Of a DNA stretch of 36,211 nucleotides, positions 1 through 9,718 are shown piece by piece. The stretch comes from Phycisphaerales bacterium (GTDB lineage Bacteria > Planctomycetota > Phycisphaerae > Phycisphaerales > SM1A02). Where the stretch lies: assembly GCA_007693845.1 (NCBI GenBank), contig RECV01000135.1, positions 1 to 36,211 of the forward strand, written 5' to 3'. The notes beneath the pieces are model-generated. The model was given only the letters and a program-made list of their open reading frames with translations. It did not search any database and was not told where the DNA came from. The translations under genes and the position numbers were made by a program. Within the stretch, counting starts at the first letter, position 1. Each line of letters starts with the position of its first letter.

Positions 1-1
1 A

Positions 2-15
2 AGACCAATTGGTCT
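2..15. repeat. 14-bp perfect palindrome
   Basis: AGACCAATTGGTCT is a perfect palindrome at the extreme left edge, followed on the plus strand by GTTTCTC. It could be an operator half-site pair or a short terminator of a gene outside the window. The stem is only five pairs if an AATT loop forms, so the terminator reading is weak. Confidence 0.3.
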
Positions 16-110
16 GTTTCTCAGTGATCCCCATATGTCGCTCCTCGTGCCCCTCGTCATTTCCGCCGTGAATCTTACGCCCGCGTCAACCAACTACGAT
101 ACCAAATCCG

Positions 111-824
111 ATGCAGGCGGCGCCGCACGCCCCTGCTACCATGTGCCGCATGACCGAGTCGACTGTTGTCTGGACCGTTCGTGATCTGCGCCGCCGGTGG
201 AAGCCGTTCAAGGAGGAGCTCCAGGCCGCCCGCCGGGATCACCCCACCGCGATCCGCATCCACCGCTGCTGTTCGTGGATGCAGCGCGTCGAAATATCCG
301 AATCCATGCACGACGATGATGCGCTGATCTACCGCTGGATCGCTCTGAACAGTCTGTACGGCCGGTGGAACGATGAGCGAAGAGAGCCGGCTCCGAATCG
401 GCAGACTCTTTCCGACTTCGCCGATCGCCTGCTTGAACTTGACTCCGACGGCCGCATCGTCACCGTCCTGCACGATCACAAGCGGCTGGTGATGTCGATC
501 ATGGATGATGAGTTTCTTGCAAAGCACTACTGGGAAGAGCCGGGCGATGCTCGCGCCCGCCGCTCAAAGAAAGCCGTCTTCGATGTCCGCCAGTGCTACC
601 TTGATCAGCGCTTTGCGCCGGTCCTCTGGCGACTGCTCAATCGGATCTATCTGATGCGGTGCCAGATCATGCACGGTGCAGCGACCGCTGGCGGCGCGCT
701 CAACCGCTCAAGTCTGCGGCGGTGCAATGTCATGCTCGGTCATCTGCTGCCGGCGATCCTGCTCATCATCATTGATCACGGCAAGGATGAGGACTGGGGA
801 ACGCTCTGTTATCCGCCGCACTGA
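111..824 (+). CDS. HEPN-domain (Apea-like) hypothetical protein
   Basis: This 237-residue protein has no signal peptide or membrane segment and is probably cytosolic. The C-terminal half carries R-CQIM-H (R183 to H188, an R-x4-H motif) followed by G and a long hydrophobic helix. This is the signature of HEPN folds of the Apea-like kind. The stretch YRWIALNSLYGRW near residues 74-86 matches the helix that usually opens such domains. HEPN proteins are often RNases or RNA-binding parts of defence and toxin systems, but stand-alone Apea-like copies are common and mostly uncharacterised. The start is uncertain: ATG codons at 111, 141 and 150 are in frame and none has a clear ribosome binding site. 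The first 13 residues look unstructured, so 150 is plausible. It converges on yebC with a 54-base gap. No partner antitoxin gene is visible. Confidence 0.6.
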   Translation: MQAAPHAPATMCRMTESTVVWTVRDLRRRWKPFKEELQAARRDHPTAIRIHRCCSWMQRVEISESMHDDDALIYRWIALNSLYGRWNDERREPAPNRQTLSDFADRLLELDSDGRIVTVLHDHKRLVMSIMDDEFLAKHYWEEPGDARARRSKKAVFDVRQCYLDQRFAPVLWRLLNRIYLMRCQIMHGAATAGGALNRSSLRRCNVMLGHLLPAILLIIIDHGKDEDWGTLCYPPH

Positions 825-878
825 TGCGGCCATCTGCGGCCATCGTGCAACGCGGCGGGCTCCGACTGACGGCTCAAC

Positions 879-1628
879 TCACGCCAGCTTGGCCATCACC
901 TCATCGTCGATCTCCGCGTTGTGGTAGACGTTCTGCACGTCATCGTGATCTTCCAGCGTGTCGACCAGGCGCATGACTTTGCCCGCGAGTTCTTCATCGC
1001 ATTCAATCGTGTTTGCCGGGATCATGGTGAGTTCCGCAGAGTCCGGTGTGATGCCGGCCTTCTCGAGCGCCTGACGAACGGGGATGAAGTTCGTCGGCTC
1101 GCAGGTGACTTCCCACGCTCCGCCGGAGTCAGCGACATCCTCCGCGCCGGCTTCGAGGACGATCTCCATGAGCTTCTCCTCTTCGACCTTGTCTGCTTCG
1201 ATGACGATGACGCCCTTGGGGGCAAAGCCGAAGGCGACCGCGCCGGGCTTGCCGAGGTTGCCCCCACCCTTTTCAAAGATCTTGCGCATTTCGGGGGCGG
1301 TGCGGTTCACGTTGTCGGTGAGGCAGTCGACGATGACCGCCACGCCGCCGGGCCCGTAGCCCTCGTAACGGATTTCCTGGTAGCTCTCGCCGGAGTCGAG
1401 TTCGCCTGAGCCCTTTTTGATGGCCTTCTCGATATTGTCCTTGGGCATGTTCGCCGCTTTGGCGTCTTCGATCGCGTAGCGGAGAGTCAGGTTCATTTCC
1501 GGATCGCCGCCGCCGTTCTTTGCGGCGATGATGATCGCGCGGCTGCACTTGGACCACATCTTGCCCTTCACGGCATCCTGGCGCGCCTTGCGGTGTTTGA
1601 TGTTCGCCCATTTACTATGACCTGCCAT
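879..1628 (-). CDS. yebC: YebC/PmpR (TACO1) family protein
   Basis: This 249-residue protein opens with MAGHSKWANIKHRKARQDA, the family's hallmark N-terminus. GGDPEMNLTLRYAIEDAKAANMPKDN-type sequence follows, then the three-domain body, including a GPGGVAVIV strand near residues 90-98. Length matches the family (about 240-250). YebC members act in the cytosol. They have been described as transcriptional regulators (PmpR in Pseudomonas) and, for YebC and mitochondrial TACO1, as translation factors that relieve stalling at proline-rich stretches. A translation role fits its position at the end of the nusA-infB-rbfA gene string. GGGAG lies about ten bases before the ATG. The gap to the upstream lipoprotein gene is 57 bases, so co-transcription is likely but not certain. 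Confidence 0.95.
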   Translation of the reverse strand: MAGHSKWANIKHRKARQDAVKGKMWSKCSRAIIIAAKNGGGDPEMNLTLRYAIEDAKAANMPKDNIEKAIKKGSGELDSGESYQEIRYEGYGPGGVAVIVDCLTDNVNRTAPEMRKIFEKGGGNLGKPGAVAFGFAPKGVIVIEADKVEEEKLMEIVLEAGAEDVADSGGAWEVTCEPTNFIPVRQALEKAGITPDSAELTMIPANTIECDEELAGKVMRLVDTLEDHDDVQNVYHNAEIDDEVMAKLA

Positions 1629-1685
1629 CGTTCATCACTCCCTCCGCACCGGCTTTGACCGGGCGGTACTTGCTGTGTTCATCGA

Positions 1686-4600
1686 TCAGGGTTGCGTAGA
1701 CCGCTCCGCGAGAATCGGCGCGATCTCCGGCGGGCGGCCGGCTTCCACGGCGTCGACCTTCCCGCGCAGTCGTTCGTGCAATTCGCCGTAAAGTTCATCA
1801 TACATCTCTTCCGGCGGCTTCACGAGGACCCCCCACCCTCGCGTCTGAATCGCTTCAAACTGCCCGATGAGACGGGTGCGGAATGCCGGCTCATTCAGGA
1901 GGGCGAGCCCGGCGCGCCACTGTTCGAGCGCTTCATCTTCACGGCCGAGACGCCAGAGCACATCGCCGAGGTGATCATGCACCTCCGCGCTCGGGTCATC
2001 GCTCATGGCATCTAATGCGGCTTCAAGGAGCGTCAAGGCGCCGGGCTGATGCTCGCCTTCATCGGGGCCCTCATCCTCCAGTTGCCCCTGCTTGTACCGA
2101 AGCCAGCCGATGGTATCGCGGATGCTGCCGCTATCGGGATCGAGTTCGTACGCCCGTTCGATCAGGTGGATGGTCCGCTCATCGAGTTGTCCGTTGATAA
2201 GCCGGCCGTAGCCGAGATTGTTCTTCGCCATCGCATGGGTCGGGTCGGCGTCGACGGCTTCCTCAAGCAATCGCAGCGTGCCGGACTCGTTGCCGAGCAG
2301 ATTGAAAAACTGGCTGGCGTGAAAGAACACTTTCGCGCGGGTCGGTTCGCCTTCGAGAAACACCATGCCGGGCAGTTGATTCGCCGCATCGAGATCATCA
2401 ATGAGTTGAATGGTTCGCTCGACCTGCCTGCGCTCTTCGGGAACAAGCGCATCGGCGACGAAGACGAGCGAGGTCAGAAACGCGAATGCATCGTCCGGAA
2501 GCGATCCATCCTCACGAAGGCGGGCCCGGAGCGCGGTCGCAGCGGCTTCGGCGTGTCCATCCTCCATCAGCGACTGCGCGAGGTCGCGCCAGACGATGGG
2601 GGCCTGCTCGCCAGCGGTCGACTGCGCGTATCGAGCTGCGGCCCGCGCGATCTGATCGAACCGCGTCTCCGCAACCTCATCACGCCGTGAAAGCGCTCGC
2701 ATGGCAATCGCGTACACCTGAAGCGGCGCTTCCGCCTGACGCATCGCGAGCGCTTCAACCAGTTCGATGGCGAGCCGGTCCAGCGCCTCATCGGCCCCAT
2801 CGACCCGGGCGATGATCGCCACCGCCGTGATGAGTTGATCCGGCGCGGTGTCGGCAGCATGTTCCGCCAGCCAGGTGAGATGTTCTTTCGCGCGGGCGTG
2901 CATGCCCATACCGGCGTAGAGCGCTGCCAGTTCCGTTTCACGGCGCGGCCCCTTCGGGCGAGTCGTCAGCCGCTCCTCCCCGTAACGAAACGCCCGGTCG
3001 ATTTGTCCGGTCGCGCGGTACAGCGATTCAATGAGTCGCCGGGCGGTGATATGATCCGGCTTGCGTTGAATGATGTCCTCCAGCGCATCAATCGCCTCCG
3101 CAGCACGATTGGCGCGAGCCATGGCGCCGACCCAGTGTTCCAGCAGGATCGGATCACCCGGCCGCTTGCGTCGTTGGTCGTTGAGCCATTCGATGGCGGC
3201 GTCGAGCCGGTCGCGCACTTCCCACGCCGAAAGCGCAAGCTGCAAGGCCTGCACGTCGCTGGGGTCATTCTCGTAGACCTTGAGCAGCCGTTCGAGGGCC
3301 TGGTCGTACCGCCGCTGATTGAGTTCCTGCCGCGCGACGTAGCGATCGTAGAGCGGGCTTTCCGAATCCTGCTCATAGAGTTGCCGCCCCAGTTCCATGA
3401 AGGTCTGGCCATCGCTCAACATTCCATCCGGCCCGTAGAGCAGGAACAAGACCTCGTAGGCCGGTTCGTAACCCGGATCATCCTCGAGCGCAGCGCGGCT
3501 GGCATCGGCGGCGAGTTGTCCCCACGCTCGCTGCTCCGAGCGACGAACTTGCACCTCGGCATAGGCCGCGCACGCCTTGGCGTACTCCACCATCACCGCC
3601 CGGCGGAAGTCATCCGGCCAGGCATCGTCATCGGAGTCCTCCATAATCGCCATCGCCCGCTGGGATGCTTCGATCGCTTCTGCCGGCATGGAAAGCGCCC
3701 GGCTCGCCTGGGACGCCACCGACCACGTCCAGGGGTGATCGAATCGGTCGGCCTCATCCATTGCGCGGCGGAGCAGAAGCGGTTCCTCCAGCAGCGTCGC
3801 CAACTCCATGCGCAGCCAGAACACGATCGGCTCATCGGGCCATCGTTCAGCCGCCTGCTCCATCAGTTGCCACGCCTCGCCGAATGCGCCCAGCGTCGCC
3901 ACGATGCGGGTGCGGAGCACCTGGCCGGCGAGACGATCCGACGATGACTCGGGGAACACCTCCAGCAATGCATCGGGGCTCGGCACGGCGAAGACGAGCT
4001 GGTTCGTGATCGTCGCCGCGAGATCGGGATGACGATCGATCAACTCGATCGCAGCCGTAATCGCTCCCGGCTGATCCTGCGCGGTCCACCACTGCAGGAG
4101 CGTTCTCATCACGGAACGATCGCGCGGCCGCTGTTTAAGAAACTCACTCAACATCGGTCGCGCCTGATCGCGCGGCAGCAGCGCGACGGCGGTCCGCACG
4201 AGGTCAGCGCGTTCGGGGCTCTCTTCGAGCCGCTTCCGAACCGCGCGCACGAGCAGCGAGACATCTTCGACCTGGTCGTGCAGATACCGCGCCAGTTGAA
4301 TCTCGCGATCGCTGATGGGCGCATCCTGGTCAATCAGTTCGAGCCAGATGAGCTGGGCGCGGTACGGCCGGTGGCGGGCAAGTTCTGCGTAGATGCGGCG
4401 CGGGGGAAGGGCGGCAGGATCCACATCCGGCAGTTCCGCGGCGTGTTCGTATGCCGCCGCCGCTTCGTCGTACTCCGTCAGCCGGCAATGCGCATCACCC
4501 AGTTGCCGCAGTATCTCACTGCGTTGCTGATACACGGAAACAATGCGCGGGCCGTACACCGACCGTTCAATCAATGCGGGATCAAAAGCGACCGCGCGGG

Positions 4601-5375
4601 AAGCCACTTCCGTCAGCGCACGATCGAAACCGAGTTGCCGGAAGATCGTCACCAGCGTAAACGAGACGAGCACATCCGCGGCGGGGTCATGATCAAAGCT
4701 GAGATCATCGAGCAAACGCCTTGCGAAGATCGCGCCCGCCTTTTCGTACCGTTCCAGATTGGCGTAGGCGAGCCCGACGGTCATGATCGACTCGGGATCG
4801 CGCGGCTCCAATCGCAATGCTCGTTCGTAGTACCGCACGCCACTTCGCTGCTGCCCGCCGGAGATCAGCGCTCGCGCAAGTTCACGGTAGAGCGCGACGG
4901 CGTGCGGGTCATACCCGATCGCGCGCTGGAACGTGTTGGCCGCGACCACGTGGCGTTCTTCCTGCATCGCCTGCCGTCCAACAAAGAACAGCTCGAGCGC
5001 AGCGCGTTGATCTTCTTCATCTGTTTCCCGTGACGGATCCGGGGGTTTCCAGTCGCCGGCAAACTCCGCGGGCGCGGCCGCTTCTTCACTGCGGCTCAGG
5101 GTTTCCAACGCTTCTCGCAAGCTCTGCTGCGCTTTCACATCCGAATCAGCGCGGGGCGCGAGTTGATCGTGGTTGAGACCGGGCGGCAGCGGGACAGTCG
5201 CCAAGCGCCGCGCCTCACGATCGGCTTCGCGTTCCGCGGCCAGCGCGAGCGCCTCCCGCGCGGAGAGGGTGGCATCTTGCGTCATCGACGCATCTGGTTC
5301 TAGCGATGCGCACCCGAGGGGGATGAACAGGAGCAGTAGTAACGGTAATCGAGTTATGCGTCCGTCTCTGGACAT
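1686..5375 (-). CDS. Very large TPR-repeat lipoprotein
   Basis: From the ATG at 5375 this encodes 1229 residues. The reading frame is open for 384 bases upstream, but that part is low-complexity Arg/Pro-rich sequence overlapping the neighbouring gene. The start at 5375 gives a classic lipoprotein signal: MSRDGRITRL, a run of leucines, and a lipobox ending PLGC with Cys22 as the lipidation site. Ala/Arg/Leu-rich helix pairs with TPR spacing fill the rest, for example FQRAIGYDPHAVALYRELAR and YERALRLEPRDPESIMTVG near residues 150-210, and another set near the C-terminus (EEAVDADPTHAMAKNNLGY). The product is probably a periplasmic or outer-membrane TPR scaffold. Partners are unknown. It lies between the HhH-GPD-like gene (151-base gap) and yebC. 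Confidence 0.8.
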   Translation of the reverse strand: MSRDGRITRLPLLLLLFIPLGCASLEPDASMTQDATLSAREALALAAEREADREARRLATVPLPPGLNHDQLAPRADSDVKAQQSLREALETLSRSEEAAAPAEFAGDWKPPDPSRETDEEDQRAALELFFVGRQAMQEERHVVAANTFQRAIGYDPHAVALYRELARALISGGQQRSGVRYYERALRLEPRDPESIMTVGLAYANLERYEKAGAIFARRLLDDLSFDHDPAADVLVSFTLVTIFRQLGFDRALTEVASRAVAFDPALIERSVYGPRIVSVYQQRSEILRQLGDAHCRLTEYDEAAAAYEHAAELPDVDPAALPPRRIYAELARHRPYRAQLIWLELIDQDAPISDREIQLARYLHDQVEDVSLLVRAVRKRLEESPERADLVRTAVALLPRDQARPMLSEFLKQRPRDRSVMRTLLQWWTAQDQPGAITAAIELIDRHPDLAATITNQLVFAVPSPDALLEVFPESSSDRLAGQVLRTRIVATLGAFGEAWQLMEQAAERWPDEPIVFWLRMELATLLEEPLLLRRAMDEADRFDHPWTWSVASQASRALSMPAEAIEASQRAMAIMEDSDDDAWPDDFRRAVMVEYAKACAAYAEVQVRRSEQRAWGQLAADASRAALEDDPGYEPAYEVLFLLYGPDGMLSDGQTFMELGRQLYEQDSESPLYDRYVARQELNQRRYDQALERLLKVYENDPSDVQALQLALSAWEVRDRLDAAIEWLNDQRRKRPGDPILLEHWVGAMARANRAAEAIDALEDIIQRKPDHITARRLIESLYRATGQIDRAFRYGEERLTTRPKGPRRETELAALYAGMGMHARAKEHLTWLAEHAADTAPDQLITAVAIIARVDGADEALDRLAIELVEALAMRQAEAPLQVYAIAMRALSRRDEVAETRFDQIARAAARYAQSTAGEQAPIVWRDLAQSLMEDGHAEAAATALRARLREDGSLPDDAFAFLTSLVFVADALVPEERRQVERTIQLIDDLDAANQLPGMVFLEGEPTRAKVFFHASQFFNLLGNESGTLRLLEEAVDADPTHAMAKNNLGYGRLINGQLDERTIHLIERAYELDPDSGSIRDTIGWLRYKQGQLEDEGPDEGEHQPGALTLLEAALDAMSDDPSAEVHDHLGDVLWRLGREDEALEQWRAGLALLNEPAFRTRLIGQFEAIQTRGWGVLVKPPEEMYDELYGELHERLRGKVDAVEAGRPPEIAPILAERSTQP

Positions 5376-5526
5376 GAATCCGTCCCTCGGCCGGCGATGT
5401 CCATCGGCGGCAACATTCCGTTTCAATCTCCACCCGAATAGTACGCCCGGTGGGTGCCCCACCGCTGATGGAGCTCTCGGTGCGGAAGAGGCCGACAATC
5501 CGGACTGCACATCATGCTGCCGCGGG

Positions 5527-6252
5527 TCAGGGTTTACCGGCCGTCTTCCTCTCCGTCGTCCGTTTGGTGACGGACTTTTTCCGTGTGTTTTTCTTGGTCG
5601 TCTTTCCGGCGGAGGACTTCTTGGTGCCCTTGCTTCGGGTCTTACGCTTGGGTGCGTTCTCGACCGCGTACTGCAGGGCGAGATGGGCATCACGGGCATC
5701 CGCGGCCTTGATCTGTCGTTCGAGCCAGGAGATGGTCTCGTCCAAATCGACGGACTCATCGATCACTCCCTCTTCGAGCAATCGCGCGCGGAGTTGTTCA
5801 TCCACCGGGATCGCGTGGGCATCAAAACTCAGCAGCGCGACGCGCGCTGCCACGTAGGGGACGATGCCTTCGAGCGAATCGAGGTACTTCCGGACATCAC
5901 GTTTGCCGAGCGAAACCAGCGCATCCAGCGCGACGGCGTGCTCCCGTGAGTACAGATCGCGGAGTGTGGCCCGCAGGCGCTGGCAGCGTTCAATACCGCC
6001 GGGATAGCGCACGCCGATGATGTCCTGAATTTCATCGGCCATGCAGACCCGCAGTTCGTTGAAGTCAACGATGCTCGACTGGATATGCCGGTACGCGATC
6101 TGGGCCTTCTCGCTGGTCGTCTCCCAGAGCAGGAACGAATACACCAGCACCGCGATGGGATCATCGGAATCCGGCGCTTCGGGCAGTTCGGCACCCTTTT
6201 GCTTTTTCAGCAGCGCGTTGAGCTTGGTTGCATCTTTTTCACCGTTCTTCAC
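5527..6252 (-). CDS. HhH-GPD (endonuclease III fold)-like protein with basic tail
   Basis: This 241-residue protein starts with GTG, overlapping the rbfA stop by four bases (GTGA). Residues 30-195 resemble the HhH-GPD DNA glycosylase fold. A helix-hairpin-helix-like segment, LEGIVPYVAARVALLSF (127-143), is followed by IPVDEQLRARLL (148-159). Asp151 there aligns with the catalytic Asp of the VDTH motif in endonuclease III. The Lys of bifunctional enzymes is absent (PYVA in place of RKTA) and there is no C-terminal Fe-S cysteine cluster. Residues 202-241 are almost all Lys, Arg, Thr, Ser and Gly, like the tail of a histone-H1-like protein. It may be a divergent monofunctional glycosylase or a non-enzymatic nucleic-acid binder. 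Coupling to rbfA suggests a link to RNA or ribosomes, which is inference only. Confidence 0.6.
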   Translation of the reverse strand: MKNGEKDATKLNALLKKQKGAELPEAPDSDDPIAVLVYSFLLWETTSEKAQIAYRHIQSSIVDFNELRVCMADEIQDIIGVRYPGGIERCQRLRATLRDLYSREHAVALDALVSLGKRDVRKYLDSLEGIVPYVAARVALLSFDAHAIPVDEQLRARLLEEGVIDESVDLDETISWLERQIKAADARDAHLALQYAVENAPKRKTRSKGTKKSSAGKTTKKNTRKKSVTKRTTERKTAGKP

Positions 6253-6665
6253 GTGGATTCACCCTCTCGAAACTGTTCGGCATCATCGGCCGTTGTCGGT
6301 TCATTGCTTTCTTCGTGACTCAGATCATCACCGACCGCGCGGCGGATGGCGGCATTCACCTCGGCCTGCTTCTGCAGCGACGAATCCAGCTTGAAAATCA
6401 GCCGGGGCATGCGCCGAAAGGAAACCTCGCTGGCGATCTCGCGCCGCAAGTGGCCGGCCGCACTGTGCAACCCCTTCAACGTCATGCGTTCGTGTTCATG
6501 CGGCAGGACGGAGACATACACCCGCGCCTCGCTGTAATCATCGGTCAGGCGGATCTCGGTCACGGAGATCATCCCCCGCACCCGCGGATCATGCAGACCC
6601 TTCACCAGGCGCGCCTGGATCGCGCGGCGAAGAACGGAAGCAACTTGTTGCGCATGAACACTCAT
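6249..6665 (-). CDS. rbfA: 30S ribosome-binding factor A
   Basis: This 138-residue protein has the RbfA KH-type fold pattern. An N-terminal helix with the RAIQARLVKGLHDPRV motif is followed by MISVTEIRLTDDYSEARVYVSVL, helix LKGLHSAAGHLRREIASEV, and RRMPRLIFKLDSSL before the C-terminal helix. RbfA binds the 30S subunit near helix 1 of 16S rRNA and is needed for late maturation and cold adaptation. Position after infB is the conserved bacterial order. The stop codon overlaps the GTG start of the HhH-GPD-like gene. The usual downstream partners, a DHH phosphoesterase and truB, are not here. Confidence 0.95.
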   Translation of the reverse strand: MSVHAQQVASVLRRAIQARLVKGLHDPRVRGMISVTEIRLTDDYSEARVYVSVLPHEHERMTLKGLHSAAGHLRREIASEVSFRRMPRLIFKLDSSLQKQAEVNAAIRRAVGDDLSHEESNEPTTADDAEQFREGEST

Positions 6666-6697
6666 TCGTCATCCATCTCGACCATCGCGGAACCACA

Positions 6698-9637
6698 TCA
6701 GCCGTCCAGCGTACGCCGTACCTCCCGCGTCTTGTAACACTCGAGCACATCGCCGACGCGAATATCGTCGTAACCGACGATCTTCATGCCGCATTCCTGA
6801 CCCGCACGGACTTCCTTGGCATCGTCCTTGAACCGCTTGAGCTGCTCCAGCCGGCGGTCCTTTTCGATCACCACATCGTCGCGCGTCACGCGAATCTGTG
6901 CGTTGCGCTCGATCACGCCGTCGGTGACGTAGCAGCCGGCAATCATGCCGACCTTCGTGATCTTGAAGACCTCGCGCACCTCGGCATGGCCGAGCACTTC
7001 GAGCTTGACCTCCGGCTCGAGCAGACCCTCCGCGGCCTTCTTGACGTCATCCAGAATGTCGTAGATCACATCGTAGAACCGGATATCGACGTTCTTCTGC
7101 TCGGCGGCCTTGCGCGCCTGGCTCGACGCAGTAACGTTGAAGCCGAGCACGATCGCACCGGAGGCCTCGGCGAGCGAGACATCCGACTCGCTCACGCCAC
7201 CGATGCCGGCGTGCTTGATCGAAATCGTGATCTCCTCGTTGGAGATCTTCTCCAGCGAGGCCTTGAGCGTTTCCAAAGAGCCGTGCACATCGACCTTGAG
7301 CACCAGCGGCAGTTCCTTGCGCTGTGAAGCGGCAAGGTGCTGGAAAATGTTGTCGAGCGTGACCTTCTCCTTGGAGAGATCACGCGTGCGTTCCTGATCC
7401 TGTCGTTCCGCCGCGGCGGCCTCGGCAGCCTTCAGCGACTTGACGACGTAGAAGTTGTCACCTGCATCCGGCACGAGGTTGATGCCGGAGATTGCCACCG
7501 GCTGCGATGGGCCAGCTTCCTCAATGCGCTTGCCGTGATCGTTGACGATGTCGCGCACGCGGCCGAAGGCCCGGCCGACCACGACGAAGTCGCCCTTCTT
7601 CAGTTTGCCGTGCTGCACCAGGATGCTGGCAACCGGACCGCGGCCTTCCTTCGTCGCCGCCTCGAGCACTGTGCCCTGCGCCTGGCCGCCGAAGTCGGAC
7701 TTGAGTTCGAGCAGTTCGGCCTGGTAGTCGAGCACCTCAAGCAGATCCTGAATGCCTTCGCCCTTGAGCGCGCTGATGCGCAGCACCTCGGTGCTGCCAC
7801 CCCATTCGACGGGATTAAGTTCGTGCTCCGCAAGCTGGCCGAGAATGCGCTGAATGTTCGAATCGGTCGCTTCGGGCTTGTCGATCTTGTTGAGGGCGAC
7901 CACGATCGGCACACCGGCCGCCTTGGCGTGGTTGATTGATTCGACGGTCTGCGGCATCACGCCGTCATCCGCCGCGACGACCAGCACGACCACATCGGTC
8001 ACCTTCGCACCACGTGAGCGCATTTCGGTGAACGCCTCGTGGCCGGGCGTGTCGATGAACGTCACAAGCCGCTCGTTTTCCTCGCCCATCTTCACCGGAA
8101 CCTGGAAGGCGCTGGTCGCCTGGGTGATTCCGCCGGCTTCGCCTTCCGCAACCTTCGCGTTGCGGATCTTGTCCAGCAGTGACGTCTTGCCGTGGTCCAC
8201 GTGCCCGAGAATGGTGACGACGGGTGAGCGCGGCCGCTCATCTTCCAGCTCGCGTTTCTCGAATTGCTCTTCGATTTGCTCCTCCGCGGACTTCTGCTCG
8301 ACGACCTCGAGTTCGATGTTGTGTTCGAGCATGACTTCGATCGCATCCTCGGTTTCGAGGACACTGTTGACCGTGTACGGCTTGCCGGCGAGGATGAGCT
8401 TACGCAGGATCTGAACCGCCTTCACGCCGGTCGCGGCGGAAAGGTCCTTGACGGTGATCGGCTCTGCGATTTTGACGGTACCGCCCGATTCCGCCGCGGT
8501 CTGGGCCTTGTGACCACCGCCTGCAGATCGTTTGAGATTGTCGCGCCGCGCGGCTTTGAAGAATCCGCCGGCCCGATTGAGACGCCGCTCGCGTTCGAGC
8601 AGGTCCTGTTCGCGCCAGTTGAACGGACGAGCGCTGTCGGCACCCGAGCCCGAGAAGGAGCGGCCACTGCGGCCACCGCTCTCCGCCGCGCCTCCGCTGC
8701 GCCGCTTGTTGCGTCGATTCGCGGCTCCGCCGCCACCACCACCTCCGCCACGGCCGCCGCGCTGCGCGTCGGGTTCGGGCACATCCATCGAGCCCGCTCC
8801 GCGACCGGCACGGGGACCGCTCCGGCCAATCTGGTTGGGGCCGCCGCCGGCTCGTGCACTGCTGCTGCGGGATCGAGGTGCGGGAACAACATCGGGCTGT
8901 TCGACGCGAATCACCTTCGGTCCAGAGAGCTTGGTCGCCGTCGGCTGCTGCAGTTTCGGCCCGGCCGGGGTAATGGAATCCGGCCTCGTCGGAATGTTCA
9001 TCGTCGGCTTGGCGTGCGTTTTCTTCGACGGGGCATCACTCGAAGCGGCCGGCCGGAGTTCGGCACCATCGCCGCCATCCTGTTTGCCCTTCTCTTCAGA
9101 TCCTTCACCTGTAGCCGGTACGGTTGGCGTTCCGGCATCGGACCCGCCGGATTCCTTCGCGTCGGGCTTCAGCTTGGCCGGTGCCGATTCGGCTTGTTTC
9201 TTCGAAACGTCAGCCGCGTCGTCCTTCGCCTTGGGCTTGACGGGTTCGCCCTTGTCGGCTGCGCCAGCGGACTTCTTCGCCGTTGCGGCACCATTGTCAG
9301 CGGAGGCGTCCTTCTTCTCTTTGGTGTCGGCGGGTTTGGATTTTGCGGTCTTCTTCTTCGCCTTGGCGCGAGCTTTCTTCACATCCACCGGTGCGGCTGT
9401 TTGCACAGCGGTCGCGGAAGCGGACGCGGACTTCGATACGTCCTGCTTCGCCTCAGCGCCGGCGGCGTCACTGAACCACTCACGGATCGTGGCCTGCAAG
9501 CCGAGCGAAACCGTGGACATGTGGTTGGTGATCCCCGGAATGTCCTCGGCTTCACACTTGGCAACGACATCCTTCGACGAAACGCCGAGTTCTTTTGCAA
9601 TCTGAAAGACGCGAACTGTATTTGACTTCCTCGCCAC
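6698..9637 (-). CDS. infB: Translation initiation factor IF-2
   Basis: The GTPase delivers initiator tRNA to the 30S subunit. From the GTG at 9637 the protein has 979 residues; an in-frame GTG at 9670 would add 11. I prefer 9637 because GGAG lies six bases before it and the protein then begins [19 protein letters not shown], close to the usual IF2 N-domain start. A long low-complexity Ala/Lys/Asp linker follows, then a Gly/Arg-rich stretch with a run of glycines (about residues 290-340), then a second IF2N domain ([19 protein letters not shown]). The GTPase domain has GHVDHGKTS (about 478), DTPGHEAF and NKID. Domains II, III and IV follow, ending [19 protein letters not shown]. It lies between nusA (81-base gap from this start) and rbfA (32-base gap). 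Confidence 0.96.
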   Translation of the reverse strand: MARKSNTVRVFQIAKELGVSSKDVVAKCEAEDIPGITNHMSTVSLGLQATIREWFSDAAGAEAKQDVSKSASASATAVQTAAPVDVKKARAKAKKKTAKSKPADTKEKKDASADNGAATAKKSAGAADKGEPVKPKAKDDAADVSKKQAESAPAKLKPDAKESGGSDAGTPTVPATGEGSEEKGKQDGGDGAELRPAASSDAPSKKTHAKPTMNIPTRPDSITPAGPKLQQPTATKLSGPKVIRVEQPDVVPAPRSRSSSARAGGGPNQIGRSGPRAGRGAGSMDVPEPDAQRGGRGGGGGGGGAANRRNKRRSGGAAESGGRSGRSFSGSGADSARPFNWREQDLLERERRLNRAGGFFKAARRDNLKRSAGGGHKAQTAAESGGTVKIAEPITVKDLSAATGVKAVQILRKLILAGKPYTVNSVLETEDAIEVMLEHNIELEVVEQKSAEEQIEEQFEKRELEDERPRSPVVTILGHVDHGKTSLLDKIRNAKVAEGEAGGITQATSAFQVPVKMGEENERLVTFIDTPGHEAFTEMRSRGAKVTDVVVLVVAADDGVMPQTVESINHAKAAGVPIVVALNKIDKPEATDSNIQRILGQLAEHELNPVEWGGSTEVLRISALKGEGIQDLLEVLDYQAELLELKSDFGGQAQGTVLEAATKEGRGPVASILVQHGKLKKGDFVVVGRAFGRVRDIVNDHGKRIEEAGPSQPVAISGINLVPDAGDNFYVVKSLKAAEAAAAERQDQERTRDLSKEKVTLDNIFQHLAASQRKELPLVLKVDVHGSLETLKASLEKISNEEITISIKHAGIGGVSESDVSLAEASGAIVLGFNVTASSQARKAAEQKNVDIRFYDVIYDILDDVKKAAEGLLEPEVKLEVLGHAEVREVFKITKVGMIAGCYVTDGVIERNAQIRVTRDDVVIEKDRRLEQLKRFKDDAKEVRAGQECGMKIVGYDDIRVGDVLECYKTREVRRTLDG

Positions 9638-9718
9638 AGTGGACTCCGAATACGAATTGACAACTGTCACTGACTACGACCCGCCCCCATCATCAAACTG
9701 TTGACCAAACTGAAACAC

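Noticed and set aside
815-830. GCCGCA-CTGA-TGCGGC hairpin as a terminator between convergent genes
   Set aside because: Six pairs only, overlaps the HEPN stop codon, and neither strand has a T tract after it.
825-844. Two tandem copies of TGCGGCCATC
   Set aside because: Too short and too few to call a repeat element; likely chance in GC-rich spacer.
2835-3947. 370-codon plus-strand frame
   Set aside because: It lies entirely opposite the TPR lipoprotein. Its translation is Arg/Pro/His-rich with no recognisable domain, the usual mirror frame of a GC-rich gene.
5376-5759. N-terminal extension of the TPR lipoprotein
   Set aside because: It is Arg/Pro-rich, overlaps the HhH-GPD-like gene in another frame and would bury the lipoprotein signal.
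8264-9625. 453-codon plus-strand frame
   Set aside because: Opposite infB. The Gly/Arg/Leu composition reflects the low-complexity infB linker; no start signal or domain.
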